Part shown: in pieces, positions 24,089-30,922 of the stretch
Layout: every line of letters begins with the position of its first letter
How positions within the stretch are numbered: the stretch's first letter is position 1
NCBI GenBank assembly: GCA_947591215.1
Contig: CANQCZ010000012.1
Span: forward strand, 1 to 42,076
Reading direction: 5' to 3'
DNA: 42,076 bases
Origin: an uncultured Bacilli bacterium
GTDB taxonomy: Bacteria > Bacillota_I > Bacilli_A > RFN20 > CAG-449
Made by a program: the position numbers and the translations under genes
Notes under the pieces: generated by a model
Database searches by the model: none
Told to the model about the DNA's origin: nothing
What the model saw: the letters and a program-made list of their open reading frames with translations, nothing else

Positions 24089-25845
24089 AAAGATATAATT
24101 TTTTTGAGAAAATACTTGTGACGTTAGCTTGGATAGCTTTTTTGGCGATGGCGTTCCTCTTTTTTGTCAATGGATTTTACAGTATGGCGATGAATGGATC
24201 AGATTCCGCAATGATAATGTCACTCATCGCGTTAATAGTCTTGCTTATTTTAAATGTGGTTAATCATTTCCTCAAATCTGGGGAGTCTGACTCGCGTAAT
24301 GTTGTTTTTCATCTTGTGGCGCTAGGATATTCTTTAGTTTACCTCGTTGCTTTGTTTTTGTTTGGTTTTGAAGAGAAATATGCCTGGTATCCATTAGGCT
24401 TTTTGATAAGTTATTTTGGTGGTGTGTTAATCGATATTATGTTCGTGCTCCTTTATAATCGAGTTGAAGCGCGCGAAAAAAGAACTTCGCATCGACATCA
24501 TCTAAAACTAAAAAGACCTCACATTAAAGCAAAAAAAACTCATCGAACCAAGAATAACGAGCAAAAAATTCCTGCTTATGGTACTAAATCACAATTTTTG
24601 CAACGAATTAATTTCGTATCAATATTGAATACCGAAGATGGCATAGCGGATTTAAATAATGTCATAAAGAAGGAAATTCCGGAAATTAAAAAGCCGGTAG
24701 AAATTTTAGTTGCTTATCAAAATGAAGAGATCGACGAAAAGATGAAAATGTATTTTGTCGACCGATTCGATGTGAAATTAAATTTAAATGAAAGCGACTG
24801 GGATTGGTTTGTGGAGTATGTAAAAAAGAAAAACAACGGAAAATTATTTGCCAAAACCGAAAAAGTATTCGATGAAAGTGATTTATTGATCGAAGATATA
24901 GAGCAAGGATCTTCTTCAACACGAAAAGAGGCTCAAGCTTATCTTAAAAATGCCGCAGAACTCGAATTTAAAGAATGCTTTACTTCTGCTTTAGAAGACC
25001 TTAAAAATATGATGTACAAAGTTCTGGTTGATAGATTGGATTGTGCCACTGACATTAAGTGGTTAGGATACCTACGTTGTTATTCAAAAGATGACAATAA
25101 TAGGTCGATGATCGGAATTATAGAACTGAAAAAAGAATGTGCGAAGTTTTTTAAGAAAACGGGGCATTATAAAGAAGTTTTTCTTTCTAAATCCGCGAAT
25201 GTTGAAGTGAATACAGAAGACCTTGAAATGGTTATTGCTAATAAGACACTCACTTGTTTCGATCTTTATATTGAAGAGGAAAAAGCCTTATTGGATCATC
25301 GTATTCGCCAAGCAAATAGTAGGAGATACTTTATAGTGGATAGCAAGGATGGACTTAAAAGCTTATCTACCGCGATAAGTTTATATCTTTACGATAGATT
25401 GGAAGCCATAAATCCTGATGATGTTTGCCTTCCAATCAAAACCATGCCTATTGAAGCCAAACCATATGACTTGATTTCCGAATGGAACGGTCAATACTAT
25501 AATTCCATAAGATTTGATATCCGTTTTACAAAAGAAGATACAAAATATTTTGAAAGTTTTTGTCGCGCCGTAAGTCTTGGACCAATAAAGGATTATGGGG
25601 ATAAAGGCAAGAAATTCTTTATGAAACACATCAATAATGCTATAGCTGAGTTTTTAAAACCTGAAAATAATGTTAGAGTTGGTGTAAGACCTAAAGATAA
25701 AAGCAGCGAATATTGGACTTCAATGGAACCTGTTGGTGAAGAACCGATTCCGCTTAACAATCATTATCGAATAAAAGTTGTGGTGCACTGGGAAACCATG
25801 GATTGGGATAATTCGTGTTGGTACTTTAACTTAAGACCATTTTAA
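24085..25845 (+). CDS. Uncharacterised four-helix membrane protein with large soluble domain
   Basis: 586 residues. Four membrane helices (about 8-32, 40-60, 73-94, 101-124) are followed by a very basic linker (about 130-156: REKRTSHRHHLKLKRPHIKA and onward) and a large soluble part (165-586). By the positive-inside rule the soluble part should be cytoplasmic. It contains helical stretches (EAQAYLKNAAELEFKECFTS, about 282-301) and, near the end, strands with several Trp (SEYWTSMEPVG, VVVHWETMDWDNSCWYF). There are no Walker, kinase, nuclease or HAD motifs that I can find. It overlaps the preceding gene by four bases (ATGA). A terminator follows. The function is unknown. Confidence 0.75.
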   Translation: MKRYNFFEKILVTLAWIAFLAMAFLFFVNGFYSMAMNGSDSAMIMSLIALIVLLILNVVNHFLKSGESDSRNVVFHLVALGYSLVYLVALFLFGFEEKYAWYPLGFLISYFGGVLIDIMFVLLYNRVEAREKRTSHRHHLKLKRPHIKAKKTHRTKNNEQKIPAYGTKSQFLQRINFVSILNTEDGIADLNNVIKKEIPEIKKPVEILVAYQNEEIDEKMKMYFVDRFDVKLNLNESDWDWFVEYVKKKNNGKLFAKTEKVFDESDLLIEDIEQGSSSTRKEAQAYLKNAAELEFKECFTSALEDLKNMMYKVLVDRLDCATDIKWLGYLRCYSKDDNNRSMIGIIELKKECAKFFKKTGHYKEVFLSKSANVEVNTEDLEMVIANKTLTCFDLYIEEEKALLDHRIRQANSRRYFIVDSKDGLKSLSTAISLYLYDRLEAINPDDVCLPIKTMPIEAKPYDLISEWNGQYYNSIRFDIRFTKEDTKYFESFCRAVSLGPIKDYGDKGKKFFMKHINNAIAEFLKPENNVRVGVRPKDKSSEYWTSMEPVGEEPIPLNNHYRIKVVVHWETMDWDNSCWYFNLRPF

Positions 25846-25887
25846 AGCGCCGTAGTTTATCAAAGGGATGTTAAAAATTCTCATAAA

Positions 25888-25950
25888 AAGAGAGTTTAAT
25901 GAAGTGACTTATATTTATTCACTTCATAATTAACCTCTCTTTTTTTACTG
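25888..25950. terminator. Bidirectional terminator between convergent genes
   Basis: AAGAGAGtTTAATGAAGTGA (25888-25907) pairs with TCACTTCATaATTAAcCTC (25919-25937) and continues into CTCTT. The forward strand ends in a T run, and the reverse strand also shows a T run after the stem, so it can stop both the gene pair and the reverse-strand 5'-nucleotidase gene. Confidence 0.88.
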
Positions 25951-25966
25951 AATAGATTAAAAAAAT

Positions 25967-27709
25967 TTAAAAATTTACCATTTGTGATACTTTAGAAGTG
26001 TCATATCTTACATTACTATTCAAATATGAAGAACCGTTTATCGTTTCATCAAATGAACGGATATAATCAGCGGTAATATCGCGATAATTGTAAACTTCTC
26101 CGTTTTTGGTAAGCTTACCGACAATTTTGGCACTGGGGAAGTAATTATAATTACGATTGACGTCGCGGTGTAACGCCAGATAATCGATTACCGCGACGCG
26201 ATAAGTTTTAGAACTTTCAATCGCTTGGCTATCAAGGCGATACATATGGGTTGAGCTATAATTGAATTCTTTGATCAGATCTTCCCCTTTGGCATCCAAA
26301 ATATAAATTTCATTGTCAAAAGGCAGTGATTTGTATAGATTGGCATAAGTGATCGTGCCACTTTGAAGGTTGCTGCGCCCGGTATTGGTAATTGCATAGG
26401 AAATATCGTAACCGGCTTTAATGGTTTGTTCGGCGATTGCCGTGGCGACAAAATTCGGTAATGATTGACTATAACTCAAATAACTTCTTAAAGTTCCTAG
26501 TGTTTCTTTCCCAATTTGATCGGAGATAACTTTGTAAGAAGAAACCAAAGCGCTGAGATTTGAATCTTCTGCAACTTGAATGGAACTCGTATCATAGAAA
26601 TTATAATCTAAGCAAGTTACTTCTCCTTGTGGAGAAACTTCAATAGATACATAAGAGTAAGCCTTACCATTACTGCCGCCTTGAACAAAAGGAACGCCGT
26701 TAACCATTCCTATTTCGGTTTGATGGGTGTGAGCACAAAAAACCGCATCGACATAACGCGCTTGGGATTGGGGACTTATTTTGGTGATTCCAGCATAATC
26801 GGTAAGGGTGTCGGTGGAAGTAGAATCTTCTAAGATGCTTTTTTGATCGGTGTGGGCATCGAGAATTACGACGTCGACATTGTGTTGGATTCTAAGTTCG
26901 TCGGATAATTGTTTAATTATCGGAGTCGGTGATTTAAAGATATACGGATCTGCAAATTGTGAACAAATCGAGGTGATTTGTTCGTTGCCAATCACGCCGA
27001 TGATTCCGACTTTTAAACCATTTTCCAAGGTTCTTATCACATATTTATCGCCAAGATCGGCATAATCGCCGGTCGATTTTGTGTCGATATCATAATTGTA
27101 AATATTCGCGGCTAAAAAGGGAGTTTGATATCCTTTGCCACTTGTTCGTTCACGATTTTCCAAAATACGTTCGGCACCCCAATCGAATTCGTGATTGCCG
27201 AGAGTGAAACAATCGAATTCAATTTCATTCATACAATCGGTTAAAAGGTTTCCGTAATTATAATTTGATTCAATAGCACCTTGCCACATATCTCCCGAAT
27301 TCAGCAAAAGGGTGTTTCCGTCTTTCTTTTGTTCTTTAAAATAACTTCCGAGTTTAACGATTCCGACTTCTTCACCATTCGGAATTACCGATCCGTGAAA
27401 ATCGTTGATGGCATAAAGATTTAATGCCCGAGGTTCATTATAGTAAGAACTTTCCGCACTGCTTGAAGAAAGAGTATCCTCACTAGAAGATTCTTCACTT
27501 ATAGTGGAATTTAATTCTTCATCACTACTAGAAAGGTAAGTGGGTTCTTCACTTGAAGTATTCGTTATAGAAGTAGTATCACTCAGCGTTGAAGTTGCTT
27601 CAATTTGTGAGTTAGAAGTTGCAATACTAAAACTACTTGATTCGTTTGCAGCTGTTTGACAACTGCTTAAGAGTAGTAAAATAAATAAAATGTTTATTTT
27701 TTGTTTCAT
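25967..27709 (-). CDS. 5'-nucleotidase / metallophosphatase lipoprotein
   Basis: 580 residues. The signal MKQKINILFILLLLSSC gives lipidated Cys17, and residues 18-90 form a Ser/Thr/Glu stalk. The metallophosphatase domain (about 94-365) shows NDFHG (102-106), SGDMWQG (138-144), GNHEFDWG (171-178), LDAHTD and CAHTHQTEIG, the expected dimetal ligand motifs of the UshA/5'-nucleotidase family. The C-terminal 5'-nucleotidase domain (about 375-580) carries the substrate-loop sequence TNTGRSNLQSGTITYANLYK and SLPFDNEIYIL. Such enzymes hydrolyse extracellular nucleotides or UDP-sugars to nucleosides plus phosphate; the exact substrate is not readable. It could feed nucleosides to the MFS/psuG pair, which is speculation. 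The ATG at 27709 follows GAGGAAAAATC on the reverse strand. Confidence 0.93.
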   Translation of the reverse strand: MKQKINILFILLLLSSCQTAANESSSFSIATSNSQIEATSTLSDTTSITNTSSEEPTYLSSSDEELNSTISEESSSEDTLSSSSAESSYYNEPRALNLYAINDFHGSVIPNGEEVGIVKLGSYFKEQKKDGNTLLLNSGDMWQGAIESNYNYGNLLTDCMNEIEFDCFTLGNHEFDWGAERILENRERTSGKGYQTPFLAANIYNYDIDTKSTGDYADLGDKYVIRTLENGLKVGIIGVIGNEQITSICSQFADPYIFKSPTPIIKQLSDELRIQHNVDVVILDAHTDQKSILEDSTSTDTLTDYAGITKISPQSQARYVDAVFCAHTHQTEIGMVNGVPFVQGGSNGKAYSYVSIEVSPQGEVTCLDYNFYDTSSIQVAEDSNLSALVSSYKVISDQIGKETLGTLRSYLSYSQSLPNFVATAIAEQTIKAGYDISYAITNTGRSNLQSGTITYANLYKSLPFDNEIYILDAKGEDLIKEFNYSSTHMYRLDSQAIESSKTYRVAVIDYLALHRDVNRNYNYFPSAKIVGKLTKNGEVYNYRDITADYIRSFDETINGSSYLNSNVRYDTSKVSQMVNF

Positions 27710-27920
27710 GATTTTTCCTCAAGAAAAATATAACATAACTTGCAATTTATCTCAAGATGCCTATTTTATAGACAAAAATAGATAAAAAAGTAATAAAACT
27801 TAAAGAAAAACACAAGTTATTTTTAAATAAGAGTTTATGTAAAAATTATTTTTTAATTTGAACATTCAATCGGTGTTTATTTTTCCAATTTACGAAATAG
27901 TGAAAAAACAAAAAAAAAGA

Positions 27921-27949
27921 TTGCAAAACCTCTTGAACTTTTGTAAACT
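27921..27949 (+). promoter_or_regulatory. Promoter of rplK-rplA with A-tract
   Basis: TTGCAA (27921-27926), a 17-base spacer and TAAACT (27944-27949), preceded immediately by an A-rich tract (27903-27920) that resembles an UP element. This suits a strongly expressed ribosomal operon. Confidence 0.6.
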
Positions 27950-27951
27950 AT

Positions 27952-28028
27952 CAAAGAATGGCATTTTATGCGCTTTTTGCATCGCTATTCTTTGCGCAGT
28001 GGAAGAATCAACATGATTCGCGAACCAC
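27952..28028 (+). promoter_or_regulatory. Structured leader of rplK-rplA
   Basis: Two hairpins follow the promoter: CAAAGAATGGC (27952-27962) with GCTATTCTTTG (27984-27994), whose interior also pairs ATGC/GCAT, and GTGG/CCAC (27999-28002 with 28025-28028) enclosing GAATC/GATTC. In E. coli, L1 represses the rplK-rplA mRNA by binding a mimic of its 23S site; this leader is a candidate for similar control. The rest of the 27710-27900 gap is AT-rich and holds only the start of the reverse-strand gene and the A-tract. Confidence 0.5.
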
Positions 28029-28063
28029 AGCACGGACAAAAAAACTTATAGGAGGTGTGTCAC

Positions 28064-28477
28064 GTGAGTAAGAAAATCGCAAAAGTTGTAAAATTGGAAA
28101 TCCCAGGAGGTCAAGCCAAACCGGGACCTAAACTCGCTTCTGCAGGTATTTTAATGCCGAAGTTCTGTACGGATTTCAACGCTAAAACCGCTGATCGTAA
28201 CGGAGATATCGTTCCCGTTATTATTACGGCTTATGAAGACAAATCATTTGATTTTGTCATTAAGACGACCCCGGTTGCGGTTCTTTTGTTAAAAGAAGCC
28301 GGAATCAGCAAGGGATCGGCTAATGCTAAAACCACGAAAGTCGGTCACATTAGCAAAGAACAACTTAGAAAAATTGCCGAATACAAATTGCCGGATTTAA
28401 ACTGCAATGATGTTGAAGCAGCGATGAAAGTAGTCGCCGGTTCTGCCCGTAATATGGGTATTACCATCGATGAATAA
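28064..28477 (+). CDS. rplK: 50S ribosomal protein L11
   Basis: 137 residues starting at a GTG (28064) eight bases after GGAGG. An in-frame GTG at 28055 overlaps that ribosome binding site and is not used. The protein reads MSKKIAKVVKLEIPGGQAKP, then GPKLASAGILMPKFCTDFNA, the Pro-rich N-terminal domain of L11 that binds trigger-factor and GTPase factors; the C-terminal rRNA-binding domain ends with AAMKVVAGSARNMGITIDE. The segment GILMPKFCTDFNAKTAD replaces the more usual GVNIMEFCKAFNARTQD, a modest divergence. L11 supports the GTPase-associated center. rplA follows 39 bases later. Confidence 0.95.
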   Translation: MSKKIAKVVKLEIPGGQAKPGPKLASAGILMPKFCTDFNAKTADRNGDIVPVIITAYEDKSFDFVIKTTPVAVLLLKEAGISKGSANAKTTKVGHISKEQLRKIAEYKLPDLNCNDVEAAMKVVAGSARNMGITIDE

Positions 28478-28516
28478 GTGGAAGGTTAAAACCGTTAATA
28501 CCACTAGGAGGAAAAA

Positions 28517-29200
28517 ATGAAAAGAGGTAAGAAATATCAGGAAGCTTTAGCCAAGATTGAACCTAACAAAGTTTATAGTCTTGAAGAAGCTTGCGCACTT
28601 GTAAAAGAAACTTCGACTGTCAAATTTGATGCGACAATCGACGTCTCGTTCCGCCTTAACGTTGATCCAAAACAAGCCGATCAACAATTGAGAGGAACTT
28701 TGACTTTACCATATGGAAATGGTAAGACCAAAAGAATTTTGGCGATTACCCAAAAGGTCGATGAAGCACTCGCTGCCGGTGCCGATTATGCCGGTGGTAA
28801 AGAGATGCTTGAAAAAATTCAAAAAGAAAACTGGTTTGATTTCGATGTTATCGTTGCTACTCCGGACATGATGGGTGAACTCGGTAAATTAGGTCGTCTT
28901 TTAGGACCTAAAGGCTTGATGCCAAACCCCAAGACGGGTACGGTTTCCCCAGATATCGCCAAAGCCGTCAAAGAAATTAAAGCCGGTAAAATCGAGTATC
29001 GTGTCGATAAAGAAGGAAACATTCATCTTTCCATTGCACGCGTTTCATTCGATACCGAGAAGATTGTTGCAAACCTCACTATGGTTTGTGATACGATTTT
29101 AAAAGTTCGTCCTGCCGCGGTTAAAGGACAATACATTAAAAATGTTGTTCTTCATACTACGATGGGTCCGGCCATTAAATTCACGTTTAATGGACGCTAA
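28517..29200 (+). CDS. rplA: 50S ribosomal protein L1
   Basis: 227 residues, the normal length. It begins [20 protein letters not shown] and shows the L1 signature [20 protein letters not shown] and [19 protein letters not shown] (domain II hinge), plus the C-terminal GPAIKFTF. L1 forms the mobile stalk by the E-site and in many bacteria represses its own operon. Start after CACTAGGAGGAAAAA. It pairs with rplK; a 135-base gap holding the L10 leader separates it from rplJ. Confidence 0.96.
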   Translation: MKRGKKYQEALAKIEPNKVYSLEEACALVKETSTVKFDATIDVSFRLNVDPKQADQQLRGTLTLPYGNGKTKRILAITQKVDEALAAGADYAGGKEMLEKIQKENWFDFDVIVATPDMMGELGKLGRLLGPKGLMPNPKTGTVSPDIAKAVKEIKAGKIEYRVDKEGNIHLSIARVSFDTEKIVANLTMVCDTILKVRPAAVKGQYIKNVVLHTTMGPAIKFTFNGR

Positions 29201-29215
29201 TAAATTTTAAAGCTC

Positions 29216-29301
29216 CAATATACCTAAGACAGCAACGGCTTTAAGCTTAATTATGTTGCCGAGGTACCTATTCATGAATATGATTAGTCACCTGTATATT
29301 G
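29216..29301 (+). ncRNA. Ribosomal protein L10 leader RNA
   Basis: The outer stem CAATATAC (29216-29223) pairs with GTATATTG (29294-29301). Inside are CTAAGACAGCAACGGC and GTTGCCGAGGTACC, conserved features of the L10 leader found upstream of rplJ-rplL in Firmicutes. The L10(L12)4 complex is known to bind this type of leader and lower rplJL expression. The position immediately before rplJ agrees. Confidence 0.85.
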
Positions 29302-29304
29302 TTG

Positions 29305-29326
29305 CCTATATAAAAACTTTATAAGG
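29305..29326 (+). promoter_or_regulatory. Hairpin covering the rplJ ribosome binding site
   Basis: CCTATATAAA (29305-29314) pairs with TTTATAAGG (29318-29326) in nine base pairs with one bulge. The second arm takes in part of AAGGAGG. It can sequester the rplJ ribosome binding site, giving an output for the L10 leader upstream. Confidence 0.5.
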
Positions 29327-29335
29327 AGGTGCAAT

Positions 29336-29824
29336 ATGAACCAAAACGTGTTAGAAGCCAAAAAGGCGATCGTCGGTGAACTTACCGACCTATTAAAAAC
29401 TTCTAATTCTGTAGTAGTTGCTGAATACCGTGGTTTAACTGTCGCGGAACTCACCGAACTCAGAAAAGAGCTTTTAAAGAAAAATGCAAAAATGGGCGTC
29501 TACAAAAATTCACTTTTCACTCGTGCGGTTGATGAATTAGGACACGAAGACTTAAATCAATATTTAGTCGGACCTAACGCATATATCACTTGTGAAGATC
29601 CTCTTGAAGGACCGAAAGTGGTTACCAAATTTGCTAAAAAACACGAAAATCTAATTATTAAAGGTGGATTGATTGAAGGCAAGGTCATGTCAGCGGACGA
29701 AATTAAAGACTTTGCAAAGCTTCCAAACAGAGAGGGCGTTCTTTCGATGTTACTATCTGTTTTACAAGCTCCAGTTCGTTCATTCGCATGTGCGGTAAAA
29801 GCTATCGCAGACAAACAACAATAA
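29336..29824 (+). CDS. rplJ: 50S ribosomal protein L10
   Basis: 162 residues, near the usual 165-170. It starts [20 protein letters not shown] and has the conserved [47 protein letters not shown] and [20 protein letters not shown], then the C-terminal helix [20 protein letters not shown] that carries L12 dimers. L10 anchors the L7/L12 stalk. Translation begins after ATAAGGAGGTGCAAT, part of which can be hidden in a hairpin. rplL follows 25 bases later. It belongs to an L10-leader-controlled unit. Confidence 0.96.
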   Translation: MNQNVLEAKKAIVGELTDLLKTSNSVVVAEYRGLTVAELTELRKELLKKNAKMGVYKNSLFTRAVDELGHEDLNQYLVGPNAYITCEDPLEGPKVVTKFAKKHENLIIKGGLIEGKVMSADEIKDFAKLPNREGVLSMLLSVLQAPVRSFACAVKAIADKQQ

Positions 29825-29849
29825 TACCATTGATAGGAGGAAATTTAAA

Positions 29850-30227
29850 ATGGCACAATTATCTAAAGAGGAAATCATTTCAGCCTTAAAAGAAATGACC
29901 ATCGTTGAATTAAACGATTTAGTTAAAGGCATCGAAGAAGAATTCGGTGTTACCGCTGCTGCTCCAGTTGCAGCCGCTGCCGCTCCGGTTGAAGAAGAAG
30001 CCGCTGCTAAAGGACCAAGCGAAGTTACCTTAGTTTTAAAGAGCTTTGGTACTAACAAGGTTCCAGTCATCAAAGCGGTTGTGGCCATCACCGGTTTAAG
30101 CCTTGGCGAAGCGAAGAAGTTAGTTGACAATGCTCCTTCCAACATCAAGGAAAAGATTTCACCGGTCGAAGCTGAAGAACACAAGAAGACTCTTGTCGCA
30201 GCTGGTGCTGAAGTCGAAATTAAATAA
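29850..30227 (+). CDS. rplL: 50S ribosomal protein L7/L12
   Basis: 125 residues. The N-terminal dimerisation helix pair (1-35, [20 protein letters not shown] and [14 protein letters not shown]) is joined by an Ala/Pro/Glu hinge ([15 protein letters not shown]) to the C-terminal factor-binding domain (about 57-125: [20 protein letters not shown] and [20 protein letters not shown]). It forms the flexible stalk that recruits translational GTPases. Start after GATAGGAGGAAATTTAAA. A terminator just downstream probably reduces read-through into rpoB, as expected for the excess of L12 over polymerase. Confidence 0.97.
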   Translation: MAQLSKEEIISALKEMTIVELNDLVKGIEEEFGVTAAAPVAAAAAPVEEEAAAKGPSEVTLVLKSFGTNKVPVIKAVVAITGLSLGEAKKLVDNAPSNIKEKISPVEAEEHKKTLVAAGAEVEIK

Positions 30228-30248
30228 TTCGCGCCTTGAATTAAAAAT

Positions 30249-30277
30249 AAACCTGCCTTACTATAGGTGGGTTTTTG
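30249..30277 (+). terminator. Attenuator/terminator between rplL and the methyltransferase gene
   Basis: AACCTGCC (30250-30257) pairs with GGTGGGTT (30266-30273), including two G-U pairs, followed by TTTT. As no separate promoter is obvious before rpoB, it likely acts as a partial terminator. Confidence 0.65.
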
Positions 30278-30298
30278 TCGCTTAAAGGAGGGTGAAGA

Positions 30299-30904
30299 AT
30301 GCCGCAATATTTCGATAATGTCGAAGGCTTAAAATCTAAGCCGCGCTATCTGAATATCAAGTTAAACGAATATTCATTCTCCTTTAAAACCGACGCAGGA
30401 ATATTTTCGAAAGATGAAATTGATAGGGGAAGTATCGCCCTATTAAATGTTTTGTTTAAACAAGAATTAGCGGGAGAAATTCTCGATTTAGGTTGTGGAT
30501 ATGGCACTTTAGGAATCGTCCTTTCGCGCTATTTTCCAAACACGAGAGTTTATCTGGCTGATGTTAATAAGCGCGCGTGCGCGCTTGCACGCGAGAATGC
30601 TTTATTAAACCACACTGCTATGACCGTGATCGAAAGCGATTGCTTTAACAATATCGATCGACAGTTCGATGCAATCGTAATCAACCCTCCGATTAGAGCG
30701 GGTAAAAAAATTATCTACAAGATGTTTTTAGAAAGCTATGAACATCTTAATCCAAATGGTTCACTTTACTTTGTAATTAGAAAGAGTCATGGGGCGGAAT
30801 CGGCTCAAAAATATACAACGAGTGTCTTTCAAAATTGCACTCTATTAAAACGTGATAAAGGCTACTATATCTATCGAGCAGTAAAGCTGAACAATCAACA
30901 ATGA
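30299..30904 (+). CDS. RsmC-like class I methyltransferase (YbxB type)
   Basis: 201 residues. The SAM-binding motif I is EILDLGCGYGTLGIVLSRYF (about 60-79), followed by the acidic motif II end VYLADVNKRACALARENA. Motif IV is VINPPIRAGK (about 128-137), typical of the RsmC/YbxB group that methylates guanine N2 in rRNA. The Bacillus gene ybxB occupies the same place, between rplL and rpoB, which supports orthology. The exact rRNA target has not been read from sequence. The GC-rich palindrome at 30569-30586 lies in the codons for KRACAL. Start after AAAGGAGGGTGAAGA; the gene is likely cotranscribed with rpoB 18 bases later. Confidence 0.9.
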   Translation: MPQYFDNVEGLKSKPRYLNIKLNEYSFSFKTDAGIFSKDEIDRGSIALLNVLFKQELAGEILDLGCGYGTLGIVLSRYFPNTRVYLADVNKRACALARENALLNHTAMTVIESDCFNNIDRQFDAIVINPPIRAGKKIIYKMFLESYEHLNPNGSLYFVIRKSHGAESAQKYTTSVFQNCTLLKRDKGYYIYRAVKLNNQQ

Positions 30905-30922
30905 AAGAAGGGAGACTTGCGC

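Noticed and set aside
29780-30307. A 175-residue reverse frame across rplJ-rplL
   Set aside because: Antisense shadow created by the Ala-rich rplL codons; the forward proteins are certain.
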